Positions 1 to 12,239 of a stretch of 64,000 nt of DNA are shown here, piece by piece; the stretch's first letter is position 1, and every line of letters begins with the position of its first letter. Where the stretch lies: contig JADFUC010001079.1 of NCBI GenBank assembly GCA_019722365.1, forward strand, positions 117,559-181,558, in the 5' to 3' direction. The DNA comes from Lithospermum erythrorhizon. Taxonomy: Eukaryota > Streptophyta > Magnoliopsida > Boraginales > Boraginaceae. The position numbers were made by a program, and so were the translations under genes. The notes below the pieces were generated by a model. The model did no database searches and was not told the origin of the DNA. It was given only the letters and a program-made list of their open reading frames with translations.

Positions 1-571
1 AGAAACGAAAACATATTCACTGATAACTTAGAAAATAATCTCAGGTATACAACTACTCCTTCAAAACCTATTTAGGTGAGAATTAAACTTAGTTATATGC
101 CTACATGCTATAATCGTCCGTTAAATCCCGTTATTATATATTAATGCATTAGTTATCAAGATTGGTGATTAGGAGGTACTTGACTACTGCATAGCGGCAA
201 ATTTCTAAAACTCAATTTTCAACCCAATCACATAAGTACATCACAAGGTATATGTGAGCTGTACGGTTCTTCAAAAATTGGGTCACTAAAGAAAACCCAA
301 AATCAACCTGCACAAGATACTATGAACCCTAATCACTCTCTCCTGATAATGTATGTGGATAGTGTGTATAACTTATAAGTCTAATGAGGAAATAATTTAA
401 AAGTCCCTAAAACCAAATACATGTGATGTTTTACTAGTAGCAATAAAACAAGGAATGCTTATTGCAAAGTTTAAACTCATGAATCAAATATTTTAACACA
501 GAAACCCCACATATAATATAGATAGTAAGTACTTCGAAATAGGATATACAAATAAAAAATATTGAACTTAC
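1..571 (-). other. SSRP1 intron 12, running off the left edge
   Basis: Exon 12 ends at 572 with the donor GTAAGTTC reading leftwards on the minus strand. No acidic or HMG-box coding matching the rest of SSRP1 is visible from 571 to 1 in any minus-strand frame, so this stretch is taken as intron. The next acceptor must lie outside the window. Short open frames here are chance readings of AT-rich intron DNA. Confidence 0.75.
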
Positions 572-3500
572 CTCCTCATCGCTCTCCTCTCCACCGGCTT
601 CATTTCTTATGCGTTCAAGATGTGGGTCTACAGCATCGTCATCATCCTGCAAGACAGCGGCAACTCCATCGGTTATTTGATCCCCTCCTCCAATATTCAA
701 AATCTTCAGACCCTTTGAACTGCAGTTCAACAAGAAGAAAGGATTTTTAATACTCTACTATTTTGTTTTGTAAACTCACGCACACTAGTCTTTTACCTGA
801 TGAAATCAAACAGATTATGGTATTCATTTCTCTGGATGTTACGGAAGAGGTGTTCCTGTTCAGATTTGAGCCTAATAAGGAGGTCAAAGTATTGCATGTT
901 TGATCCGCCAGCCGCATGCCTCTCAAACTCCACATAATCAATCTAGATGAACAATAAAACTATTCAAGCCTTGGACCTCAACTATAATATCAAACATGCA
1001 TATCCAAAAAACTTACCTCATCATGAAGAATAAGGGTTGGTGGTTTGGGTAAAAAGAAAAAGCTCTTCTCAAGTGGATAAAGAACCCCATCTTCAGCTTT
1101 CAGAGATGACTTCACAGCATAACCATCCTGAACGCTTCGGAACTTCCCAGGTCTTGTAATTTTGGCACCAGACAACCCACGCAATATCATGGTGAAGACC
1201 TCATGAATGAGTCCCTGCCAAGCAAAATATCAATGCAACAATTACGTAACAGTAACCCAGGATGTCATAATGTTACACTTGATAAAACTGAAAATATTCT
1301 AACTAATTATTTATAAATACCTTATATTTGAGTTGTAACTTGTCCTTGTACTTGGTATTATACAGCTCATCACTCATTGTCAGTTCGCAATCTGCCACAG
1401 CTTCTGTCTCGAACTACAACGTGAATGGAAGATTGAACAGGCTACATATAGAAAAAAAAGAACTATGCTGCAGTTCAACAACAACAATTACCTGCATCAC
1501 TATATGAGGATACAAGGTTTGACCCTTCCGAATCGGAGGATCAAGTGTGACAACAACGAAGGTATGTGGCTGGTTAGACTGCATGCGCAGGTAGGAACAC
1601 AAGTTAGCCTCACAAAAGAAACAGTTCAAATTTCTCACCAAATTAGCAATACTGAGAGCATATACATAGTTATGCTAAAACATTTGGTAAGACATAGATG
1701 CTCTAACAGAAACAGAAACAAAAGACAACCTTGGGTAACAGAAAAAAACGGACGACACTGCTGTACTGAATTTTAAAATCATTAGCTTGCCCTTGGAGAC
1801 GCAAAAATGAGAGATGAAGTTCAATGCTATATCGTCCCCTGCAGTAAAAATAAACACATGTCAAACACCTGAGAATAGAAAACCAATCAAATCGAATGAC
1901 ATCCACATGAAAGTGTTGCCTTACCTTGGGGTAAGAACAGCGATACCCTCGAACAAAGCAACAGCATCTTCACCTCCAGCACCAACATCAGCCATAGATA
2001 CAATTTTGTCACGGAAAACCTGCAAAGGAATTTGGTAACAAGAATGATGGTTCATATTCTTCAAATCACTAATTCATAAATGGTGACGGAATGAAACTCT
2101 ACCTGAGCAGGTGGATGATTTTCATCACCAACAAACTGTGTGTTTGAATTAGGAATGTGGAAACTTATCTCCATCAGCGAGTCTTTCTGAATATATAAAA
2201 GAAACAAGACATGGAATCTCAGTAACAAAATCTTGAAACCAAGCCTAACAGATTTAGTAATAAGAATATCCAACACAACGCAGAAATAGTGAAAAACTAA
2301 ATCAATTAGCATATGACGTTATAACAGAAGACATTCCCAATTGCAACCTCATTGGCCCCAGTTGTATCATCAACATGGAACTCCAGCAAAACATCATTTT
2401 TTGCTTGAAGATGCGTCTGTGCTACATCTGCTAGAGAAACCTCAAAAGCTTGCTTCCCACCGACACTAAAGGTCAACATGTTTCCTGCTCACAAAAGAGG
2501 ATGAAACAAATCGAAATTATTAGAGCTGGATAGACAAAGAGCATCCAAGTCAATGGTCCAAAGTTGCACAACATTTATAAAATTTTCTAATTCACAAGAA
2601 CAATCCCTCCACGATAGATATTTGAACTTCAAAATCAAACAGAAAAATGTGAAAACATCCTGATGTAAGTTGAAAAATTAGGAAGAAAAATGAAACCATT
2701 TAAATCAACTTCTCCGAAGTTTTTCCCACTAACGGAGAGCTGCTTCTCTTCGGGTGTTATCCCACATGTGTTCTGGAAAAAGGTAGTGAGACTGGCTACG
2801 TCCTGCAAATTATGAAAACAAACATGGGCCATATGAACTCAGAAGGACCAGAAGAAAATATTTTTTAAATAAGAGTGCCAAGGCTTCTAAATTATAGTAG
2901 ATTCCTCTAAAACAGCCAAGAAGATACAATAGAACAATTTCATTTAAGGATAAGTCATAAGTGCAATATCAAACGTTGAACTTTAAGACCCTGCAATCAT
3001 GCAATACTGTTGAAATGGACTTCTTCAAGATGAAATAATAAGATCTTAATGAGGCAAACCATTACTACAATCTACATATAGTAGATGGTGTTTACCTGAT
3101 CCCTGAAACCAGTAAACTTGTAATTTAGACCATCCTTGACCCTAACTCCGAGCTGATTACTCCTCGGGACCTTCATCCAAGTAAGGCTGACTAAGTCAGA
3201 CTTGTCAACATCCACAGACTTGCCACCCCCTTGTTTCTTCCATACTATACCTCCTGAATGAACTCTAAGTTGCCCAGGATTCTGCATTTTCGAGTAGGAT
3301 ACAACAATGAAAAAAATCCAACCGTGCTAGGTTTAAAGAACCAACTACTCCGATTCGAGAAACTCACTTAACATCAAAACATAACTACAACTGTTTCCAA
3401 GATTAATATAAACAAGACCATGGAAATGAAAAATTCGGATCCCTCCGCGCACTTTAATTTGCACCTTTCACAATCAATAACTCCCTCAAACCCTAAAAGG

Positions 3501-4142
3501 TCATCTAGTTTTAAAACTATGATCAATTGACTTTCTAAATTTTAAACTCAAATTTTTTTAACATGTTTTATAACATTTTGTGAAAAAATATATAAAAATA
3601 TCGTATTTTGAACCTACTTTATAATTCACATGATAATTTTGTTAATTTTCACATAAGGGAAAAATTGGACAACTTTAAAAAATATATGTAGTACTAAAAA
3701 CCAAATTAACCCAAATAAAAAATACAACTAGGGTTTCATAGTTTCCACATACTCGTAACACATATCGACAAGAAAACAAACCCAAAACACCAATTAGGGT
3801 TAGGGTTTAAAAAAAAACATATAACAATAACTATTTAACAAAATCAAAATTCACAAAAACGACAATTAATTCAATAACACCAAATCGGTTAAAGAAGCTA
3901 CAAATTTTCCAACAAGGGTAGACAAAATCGAATCGAAGGTGAAGAACATAACATAATATATGAAGTAAAGTTGGTGTCAATTTAATTAAATTATTGAATA
4001 AACTATTAGGTTCCTCTAGTGATCACGAGATATTAATCGAATTAACGAGGTCTCGAATGGAGAAATTAAAAAGATGAATGAAACTTACAGTGCCGCCGCG
4101 ACCGCCGAGAGAAATATTGTTGAATAAGTGACCATCTGCCAT
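572..4142 (-). CDS. SSRP1: FACT complex subunit SSRP1 (exons 1-12, C-terminus outside window)
   Basis: SSRP1 partners SPT16 in the FACT histone chaperone, which loosens and restores nucleosomes in the nucleus during transcription and replication. I joined twelve exons on the minus strand: 4142-4089, 3281-3096, 2802-2697, 2484-2348, 2186-2103, 2019-1925, 1838-1730, 1578-1492, 1413-1321, 1214-1017, 942-797 and 719-572. Every intron is GT-AG, and the exon lengths sum to 1443 nt, which is 481 codons without a stop. The start is the ATG reading MADGH, as in plant SSRP1. Family hallmarks include [12 protein letters not shown] in exon 2, [20 protein letters not shown] in exon 5, [20 protein letters not shown] in exon 7 and [18 protein letters not shown] in exon 8. 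These cover the N-terminal dimerisation domain and the tandem PH-like middle domain. The acidic tract begins (DDDDAVD, then ESDEE). From memory plant SSRP1 is about 640 residues, so the rest of the acidic region and the HMG box lie beyond position 1. The gene looks intact. Confidence 0.96.
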
Positions 4143-4225
4143 CGGAGGAATGTTTGTTTACTTCTTAAAATTTTCAAACAAAATCAAATAAGAGAGCAGC
4201 TAAGTGGAAGCATATATATAAGAGA
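4143..4225 (-). promoter_or_regulatory. SSRP1 5' leader and candidate TATA box
   Basis: Upstream of the SSRP1 ATG (minus strand) lies a short leader. A TATATATA run at about 4211-4222 sits roughly 70 nt before the start codon. If it is used as a TATA box, transcription would begin about 30 nt downstream, giving a leader of about 40 nt. This is inferred from position and composition only; no other promoter element is recognised. Confidence 0.4.
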
Positions 4226-4249
4226 GAATGGATCTTATGCCGGTGGTAT

Positions 4250-4690
4250 GGGTTTAGTCGGTCAATTACCAGGTTATATAAACGAGTCTTGAGTGGGGTT
4301 CGAGTGGATATCGATTTGCTCAGTCCTCGGTTATATAAGCGAAATAGTTTAATGGATATCGGTGTATGTACTTCAATAAGTAGAGTAATTACCGGTTATT
4401 TTTGTATCGAGCAATCTTGTCTAGAGCAGGCTAGATAATCAATCATTGGTTTTTAGGGTTATTCTGAGTAGATGCTAGAGTTGCAGCAGTCATTTGAGAG
4501 ACTAGTAGTGTTATTAGTCGGGGTTCGAGGCGGGTATCAATTTACTCGGTCAATTACTCGATTATATATACGAGTCGTGTCTTATTGGATATCGAGTGTA
4601 TGTACCAAGACGAGTAATTACCCGATTGTTTTAGGTATCAAGTAATACTTTCTACCCGAGTCCAATTATTCAAGTTGAGTATGTTAGGTT
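4250..4690. repeat. Diverged tandem duplication upstream of SSRP1
   Basis: Two related blocks, about 4255-4450 and 4510-4680, share the order: TCAATTAC, then a GGTT/GATTATATA stretch with CGAGT, then TGGATATCG, GTGTATGTAC, then GAGTAATTAC followed by CGGTT or CGATT. The unit is about 260 bp and clearly diverged. It is an old local duplication or the edge of an unrecognised repeat, lying just outside the presumed SSRP1 promoter. No coding is seen. From 4690 to 5350 I see only AT-rich DNA without a recognisable gene. Confidence 0.6.
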
Positions 4691-5359
4691 ACGGGTTACT
4701 CGGAATTAAATGCGCCCACATGACTTTACGAGGGCAGAAATACATTGCGCTCTTTTGCTATACGTATGTATGATTTACTTTTATAAATTAATTTTAAAAT
4801 AAAAATAATACGCGTGTTATAATCTTGGGGAGTGTAATGTCGTATCATAAAATCTTACAGAGATTTAAACTTCGTGGCAAAAATGATGAAAAATCGTATT
4901 ATAGCTGAGATCATGTTGTCTTGTGATATGATTGGTTAGGATGATAAAAAGGTTGTTTTTCATTTATATAAATCGATGATTGACATTCATTCATAAACTG
5001 TAAAATTAATATATATACAACTAAATTAAAGATTCAATACAAATCAATTGAAACATAATTCCTTATCTAAAACAGATTAAACAATCTAATAGATATTATA
5101 ATTCAAAATATCAATAAAAGAAAATACATTGCAAATAAAATTAAGTAATCTATTAATCCATTTATGTCTTGTATCCAAAGCTCATATGTCTTTGATGGTA
5201 GAATAAATCGAAGAATAAATATCAATCCACAAAAAACTATACTAAAACATGTAAAAAATGTTAGATCAACAAAATCTAACCCTTTTGAAAAACAAAATAA
5301 TGAAAGAATACATAAAAAATGATAAGAATAACCACCAAAATGGTGATTCATTTATCCTA

Positions 5360-5412
5360 GAATGAGTAATTTGATGAGGAAGAAGGATTTTTTGTTTAAG
5401 AATTACTCATTC
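5360..5412. repeat. Short perfect inverted repeat (hairpin)
   Basis: GAATGAGTAATT at 5360-5371 is repeated in inverse as AATTACTCATTC at 5401-5412, leaving a 29-nt loop. It may be the terminus or a relic of a small MITE. No target duplication was found. Confidence 0.45.
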
Positions 5413-5846
5413 ATCATATCAATCATTCTTCTTATAAAAGAACTTCGTTTCTTATTCATCAAAATATTGATCTAACAATTATTACATGTTTTTAGTGATG
5501 TTTTTTCCCTTTCCATTTGGATTGATATTTATTGTTTGTTCCTTTATTCAATTGAAATATATTTTATGGATATAATTTATCCCTCAATGCAAAAAATATT
5601 AAGAAAAGTAGTTAAAGAATTATTCAAAGATGAATATGATCTACCACCAAAGACCTTTGGGGCTTGCGACATAAGTTTAAATGGATCATTGGGGATATAT
5701 TCCGTTTATCTGTAATGCACTTTCTTTTGGTAAATATTATGAATTAGCACAGACTATGCGTATGCTGTTTTGTTATTAAATTTATGACTCATGGGTCAAG
5801 TGGGGAATGTGATATTATTTTAAGAGCTAATGGTTCTTATTTCATG

Positions 5847-7272
5847 CCCTATGTTTAAATATGTCCCCTTTGATGTCCCATATTTGAAAGGATGCGTTTG
5901 ATCGCTACAACTTAGAAAGTGTTTGACTTGGTTTTTCTATCCAAATTTTTGTTAACTCTCAGTTAAGTGAGTCATGTACCTCACATGTGACATTATTGCA
6001 GGGGCATTTTTGTTATTTTATTGGTTTACTAATTACCGGATTGATCCATATATTTCACATGTCACCGTTTGATCATCATGTTTCAAGTGTTTCATTTGAT
6101 CACCAAACTTTTCAAAATTAATTTCTTTGTTTTTCAGTCAATTTGAGTAATGGTGGGTGAGATTGAACTCCCAAACCCACTTGGTTGTATGCTAGTTTAC
6201 ATGACATTAGGGCCTTGCGCGCTTTGTGTGTTGGTATTGTGGCTAAAACATTATTTATTACTAATTTATTTCACTTAATTTTTAAATAATTTTTTCTTTA
6301 TAATTATATTTATGAATATTTTGGATTCTTTTAACTTATAATTATGTTTAAGTCTTCATTTGTTATATATGATTATAATAAATGATTTTTTTTAACTTCT
6401 CAATTATTATGATTATTATTCGAATGATCTAGTTAATTTTAACATGACAAAATACTTAAAATTGAACCTTAAAAGTTCATCTATATTTCTAAAATGTAGA
6501 AAGGTATTTTCGCAATATATCTTTATATTAAATTAATTGTCATGGCGAGTGACAACCAAAGTCTCTATCATTTTACATATTTTTCATTTCGATCACCAAA
6601 TTTTAAAATCGTCATACTTCTAATTATAGTTCTTATAACAATCCCATATACCACTTTGTCAAAATATATAACTCAAAATGTATTTTTATAATTATATATA
6701 ATAAATGTTAATAATAATAATAAGTTAAAGTTCATTTATTATAAATAATATATAATAAATGAATACTTAGTAGATTATAACCTAAAAATTCATAAATAAC
6801 TAAAAATATTTAGAAATGTTAATTTAGAAAGAAAAAGTCATTTTAAAAGGATGAAGTGAAATACATGTGCATTAGAATAATTGAGCCCTGAGAAACTAAG
6901 ACAAGTTATGGTGTCTAATGGCGGTAGCATCCTGGCCAAGGGTTGAGTTCGATCTCCCACTTCCGCCTTATTTACTCAAATGTGGACGGAAAAAATAAAG
7001 TGGTCAATTGTGAAACGTTTGGTGAGCAAATGGGACACTTTAAAACATAGGTGATCAAGCGGTGACATGGGTAACGTAGATCGATCCGGTGAATTAGTAA
7101 ACAAATGGAAATGATAAAAATACCCTTATAATATTCTGTGTGAAGCGCTGACTCAACAATGGAGGATTAACGTAAATTTAGACGGAAAAGCAGAGTAAAA
7201 ACTGACTTTTTGAAAGTTAGGTGATCAAATAAGACCATTTGAAACAAAGATGATCAAAAGGGAACATAGACC
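5847..7272. mobile_element. Foldback (long inverted-repeat) element, about 1.4 kb
   Basis: The reverse complement of 6715-7272 follows 5847-6420 almost throughout. Matching landmarks, in order from outside in, are: a CTATGTT..CCCTTTTGAT end; TTTGATCACC..AAC blocks; TTTACTAATT..CCGG; CACATGTCACCG; AATTTGAGTAA; GAGATTGAACTC; ATTTCACTT; and TTTATGAAT with TTTAACTT tracts. The arms are about 0.55-0.6 kb each, with a loop of about 0.3 kb centred near 6570. No transposase ORF is present, so it is non-autonomous. The architecture fits a MULE-type foldback or large MITE. I could not fix the exact ends or a target duplication. Confidence 0.8.
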
Positions 7273-8040
7273 ATATAGTCGTAAATTTTGGCCATTTTAA
7301 AAATAATGGGGTATTTCAGTAGTAATTATGATTTTATAATACTATTAGTGAATATATTTTAGTAAGAGTCCTAATTGTTTTTGTTAACGATTGTAACATT
7401 TCATGTCAAAAGTTATAATCATATATGTTGATAGAACATGAGAACTACTTTCCGCACAAAAAAAATCTCTTATACAATAATGAAATCCTATGTAGTTTTC
7501 TTTCTCTTAATAATTATACCAAATTCTACATAGACAAACACTAAAATCATATCTAAGTTTCTTGGCTTTAATTAATTCTAATTCTTTATGTGAATTCTAA
7601 AAACAATGAAAATGAATATCGACGAGCAATTGTACCCGTTTCCTCAAAATTATCCTTAAAATCTTCTTTATTTAATAATAAACCCCCCTCCCCCCTCCCC
7701 CCCTTGAATGAGTTTCCCGCCCAGGGGTTGTCGGCTCTGGTGGAGGAGAGAAAACATAACCTTCAATTTTTATTTCTCGATTTTGACCCCACCGAAATCA
7801 AAATCATTCCTTTTCATTTTCCACCACAATAATTTCACTTTAGTTCTCCCAGGTTTTAATTTTTTGTCCAATTCCTCCAAATTCTACTATAGTTCAATAT
7901 TTTGCAAAAATCAGTAACGAAAATAATAATTTTTATTTCCCCTTAAAAATGAATATAACAAAGAATTGGGCAGTTGACTTGGGCAAAGAATCTTCAACTT
8001 TATTTGGTCAAGATTTGTTCCAGTGGAATCAAAATAAAAG
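7273..8040. other. Gene-less AT-rich stretch with a pyrimidine tract
   Basis: No recognisable gene is present. A C-rich run at about 7684-7704 stands out in otherwise AT-rich DNA. Two short overlapping open frames around 7590-7917 have low-complexity content and match nothing I know. Confidence 0.6.
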
Positions 8041-8049
8041 AGATGTAGA

Positions 8050-8108
8050 AGGAGAGAGAGTGAGAGAGAGGGAGAGAGAAAGAGAGAGAGAAAGAGAGAA
8101 AGAGGAGA
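8050..8108. repeat. (GA)n microsatellite
   Basis: Nearly uninterrupted GAGAGA with GGGAGA and AAAGAGAG variants spans about 58 bp. GA tracts of this kind are frequent in plant 5' leaders, but no gene follows on the plus strand. Confidence 0.9.
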
Positions 8109-8861
8109 ATAAAGGCTATGGAGTTTGAGAGAGGGAGTCCCAACTTTTAGAAAGGCCTTATAGGGAGTCCCTCAAAATTTGGTACGGGCCAGCCCACAAT
8201 AGGGAATCTGAAAGTGCGTATTTTTATTTTTAAGACATTAAACATCAATGGGAGTATTATTATACATTATCTAGATGTTAATTGTTAGTATTGATATTAT
8301 ATTGTATCGGATTTTCAGTTATTCATGCATGTATGTTTTTTAAATATTTTTTTGTAAATTTTGTTTTCATCTATATGATTGTATTCTTCATGATTTTCAA
8401 GATTTTTCATTATCTCTGAGTAATTAAATAAGAAACTATTTATAGTTATTTGGAAATATATACATTGAAAAACTTTGAACTTCATCTAGTGAAATAAAAA
8501 ACGACATATACTATTGAAATTGCCGCAAGTCAGATGACCTACGTTTTTACTTTTCACATGCTTCACGCACTGTTACAAACCTAAACTGTTTTAACCTCGT
8601 CTGTCGGTAGATGGATTGAATGCTTATATTTTTCTAGTGACATATAACAATTATGCTCCATTAATATTACAACATATCCAGATTATGCTGCTAAATGAAT
8701 ACATGCATATACGATATATGCGTGTTCATAGCTCTCTCATATGATCTATATGTCTATGCTTAACAACGGCATATAGTGTATGTATATGCCACTTTTGGAA
8801 TTAAGACTATGGCCTTCAAAATAATTTCTCTTGAAAGTTAACGTGTTTTTTATCTATGTAG

Positions 8862-9660
8862 GATGATGGGTATCTGGATTATTATTTCAATGAGGAGTGT
8901 GTCAATTATAGTCATCATTTCATGACCAATGAAAAGTTCTCCTCTAAGGATACGATGTTGTGAAATGGACGAGAGGAGTTGCAAGATCTCATAATATGTA
9001 TTTGGTAATCGCGCATTTAATCAGTTCTATTCAGAATTGTGGTGAGTGAAAAGAGGTTAGGTGTGATCGAGCAAACTAAGATATGGTGTGGTAAACTCGA
9101 AAAGGATAGATTGTCTTTTTAGTTTGAAATGCATCGAGCAATTTTCGAGTACTTGGTTAATAGATGTAAACAATGGGAAAGCAATCGTACTGTAAGGAGG
9201 AAAATATCTAGGGTCGTCTTTAAATCCGGTAGATTGGATAAGAAAAAGCCTTGAAATGATTGAAGATTTGTCAAAGAGCATGACACAGCTACTAAATTCG
9301 CATAAAGCTGGAGGATGAATTTGATTTAACTCTCTAAAAGCGGATTAATAATTTTCAATACAAACTTCAGTTAAGAAAAGGAAGGTTGGGCGGTGTTTGA
9401 AGAACTTCATTAAGATATTTGGTGGAGACAACTATACTTATTAGTTCCCAAATTGATGGGAGCTTGTCGTTCTGAGGCATGAATTTCTTATCTCAATCCT
9501 CGAAGTGTTCACATTCGCTATACAAGAGTACTTGTATGGACTCAATCTAATACAAATAGATACAAACAACTTTATTGAAGATTATGAGTTCTTAGTGCGT
9601 GGAAGAATTATTTTAGCGTATGCTTTCCTTAGCTCCGGTAAAGGAAAGCATCACGTTTAG
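8862..9660 (+). pseudogene. MULE/FAR1-type transposase fragment (decayed)
   Basis: A conceptual frame opening at 8862 after a possible AG acceptor reads LDYYFNEECVNYS, and a shifted frame reads DVVKWTRGVARSHNMYLVI. This resembles the N-terminal DNA-binding region of MULE/FAR1-type transposases, where a 'DVxKWxRxVA' block occurs. Near 9530-9570 another frame reads TNRYK, in the place of the family motif around the start of the MULE catalytic domain. Frameshifts and stops break every frame, so it is non-functional. The call rests on short motif matches read by eye. An alternative is a domesticated FAR1-like pseudogene. Confidence 0.5.
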
Positions 9661-9934
9661 ACAATAGAATATCTAAAACTGCTGTAATTAAGTGCGCCCA
9701 ATTTCATTATAGATATGAAATTAGTATTAGTCTATGTTTGTTGAGAATATTTTGTCCCAGCGATTATTATAATGACTGACTGAGATGGATATAGAGTCGT
9801 ATGTGACTAGGATGATGTCGAGTAATGTTATGGGTAAGAGTGTTGTTAGGAATTGGAAGATTTTGATTAACAATACCACTCCTTGTTAAATTATTAGGCT
9901 GACAAGTTATCATCAGCGTCACTTTCTGATTGGT

Positions 9935-10175
9935 TTGGGGGTCGGGGAACCCTAATATTTCTCATCTAAGAATATTTGGAAGTGTGGTATATGTCACTAT
10001 TACTTCACCTCAAGACACTAAGATGGGTCCTCAAAGGAGGTTGAGAATTTATGTTGGGTTTGAGTCTCCATCAATAATAAAGTATTTGGAACCTAAACTG
10101 TGAGACTTATTCTTCTTTGGATTTGTTGATTATCGGCAGCCGAATCACAACTTTCAATAGGGGAGAATAACTTGA
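9935..10175 (+). pseudogene. Copia integrase C-terminal fragment
   Basis: Conceptual translation gives NISHLRIFGSVVYV, then KMGPQRRLRIYVGFESPSII and KYLEP. This is the typical end of a Ty1/copia integrase leading into the linker before reverse transcriptase. Only about 80 codons survive, and no LTR is paired with them. It probably belongs to an old plus-strand copia, perhaps the one whose LTR was later split at 11924/16755, but the link is inferred. Confidence 0.8.
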
Positions 10176-10179
10176 TTGA

Positions 10180-11875
10180 AATATTAGTTGGAATGAATTT
10201 TAGGGGATTTGATGTGAATGCTCTAAGTCTCTTAAGCAAAAACAGTTTGAGTTTTTAATTCGCAAGTTGGACATTCGAGATCTTTTTGCTCGACTCGAGT
10301 GGTATTAAGAGAGATATATCATCGAATAATTGTAATATATCTTGTGTGTGCGTAATCCAATAATAGTTAAGAGTTATCAAATTCTACAAATTGATAAGTA
10401 CATATTTAAAAATCATATGAGACGAACACAAAACGAATTCAATTCAATGAAGTATGAGAAAAAAATGAATTTTCATACAATGGGAGCAAACTTCTTTCTT
10501 TGGAGGTGTTCGCGAGGACATGTCCGTATTCCCGATCATCGTCTAGGTTGAGATACCTTGTGCAATAGACTAAATCATCTATATCCAATTCCCTGGTGGA
10601 GCTAACAAACTCTGGCTGACGTGGTCAGACCGCGAACCTCGCCAAAACCGTCCTTTATTATCTTCGTCGATCAACATTGTTTGTGAAAGGGTTTAGAGTC
10701 GTGTGATGTGTTTCATAATTTAAATAGCCCAAATACTCAATTGATAAGGATAAAAAAAATAGCCATGAAATCTAATTTGAACAAACTCTAGCTAAAGATA
10801 AGGATTAGATATATACGATCATGATAAACATGTCCCAAAGTCTAAAAGCAGTTCATGACTTCTAATGTATAACTACCGTGAGCGGGATGTTGAGGTCGAA
10901 ATTCAGTGAAATTTAAGCAAAACTAGAAACGGTCTAGCAGGGTACTCCATATTCATGGGAATCAAGTAACATAAAATGCATAAATAAGTAGAGGATACCG
11001 GACACATATTACCACTAAATGTAAATTGATATAATGTTGCTCAAATGCGGAAATTTGAATCCCATAGTGAGAACCCCAATTAGGGTGTCGTGAGTCGAGC
11101 AACTCGATAAGAGAAAAGCAGGGAGAATCACACAAAATTCAGCCGCTTCGATTCTGGTTGAAAATGATCATTTAAAATGTAAATCGGAAACGCTCCGGAC
11201 GGACCTTATTCGGATTCGTTGGTTTTCTGTAATGAATTATCTTTATGCAGTATACATGGGTCAAATTGAATATGGAGTCCATTCAAGTATGCCCATCTGG
11301 TATCATATTCTGAGTTGATACTTGGTCGATTAAATAGTATATTATGAATAGAGTTATTCATATTTTGAGCCAATTCCTAATTTTCTTTCGAATACATTTA
11401 CAAACCGAGCTAAGTTAAAGATTGGCTCGATTTAAAATCCATTTGACCGAGCAGTCTATATAAAGTTCAACTGTCGACATTGTGCTTCCGACTGCTCCTT
11501 GCATGGGCGCTTTCGATTTTGGTTCCAAGTTAATAAAATCAAAGTACAGGCCTCGACATTCATGTAGGTACTGGGCGATCGGGGAGGGGCTGTTCGGATC
11601 TCTAGCATTCTTGATTAATAATCTCCATGATAAGAAACTCTTAATGACGTCAAAATGCTTTTCTGCTTGTTTACCCGATACGGTATTATCCCCAAAATGA
11701 GTCGGGTTTTTAGCGCATTTTCTCTCGGTCCCAATAAGATTGTCTAGTTTGGTTTTAAGCGACCAATTTTATATTTATTATATTTGTGTTCCTTGAAGAT
11801 TTAATGTGGTTTTAGCTTTTGGATTGATAGAGCATGAATATATGCCAGTTAGCTATATTTAAATATTATAGCTAT
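10180..11875. other. Unassigned repeat-like stretch without a gene
   Basis: No coding region is recognised. Parts look like LTR material, for example GGAAACGCTCCGG at about 11187 and several GC-richer patches at 10500-10680 and 11480-11600, but no matching second copy is in the window. Short open frames here match no family. Confidence 0.4.
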
Positions 11876-11924
11876 TGTTGAACTTATTTTTATTAACTAT
11901 GGTAGTTATCTGGGTGACTTGTAT
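11876..11924 (+). mobile_element. Left piece of an older copia LTR, split by an insertion
   Basis: The sequence from about 11876 (TGTTGAACTT) to 11924 ends in TGTAT. It continues logically at 16750-16814 once the minus-strand copia is removed. The left limit is a guess based on a TG start. Confidence 0.5.
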
Positions 11925-12239
11925 TGAAATCATTTGAGCTTGAATGATCTCAATTGGTGAGATAAGTATTTCTGTTATAAGAGTCTGATATCTTGTCTAG
12001 TAGGTTTACAAATCTTATCAACATGGATGAATCACAATACTATTCTCTAAACAAACATATGAAATTCAAAATACATAATTTGAATATAAAGCTAATAAAC
12101 AAACTTCTAAAAATCTGACATATTGTTGAGTAGAGCCGAAGGAGAAGCGGTTAGCAGGCTGTCTTGGTAAAACACACACTCCCTGTCGAGCAGGTATGAG
12201 GAGGCACATATTGGATATTGCAACACGAAATTTGGAGCT

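Noticed and set aside
1465..2038. Plus-strand open frames across SSRP1
   Set aside because: They are antisense to verified SSRP1 exons and cross intron boundaries.
5587..5715. 42-codon ORF containing EYDLPPKTFGACDISLNGSLG
   Set aside because: It reads like a plausible exon fragment, but I cannot tie it to any family and no adjoining exon or splice sites were found.
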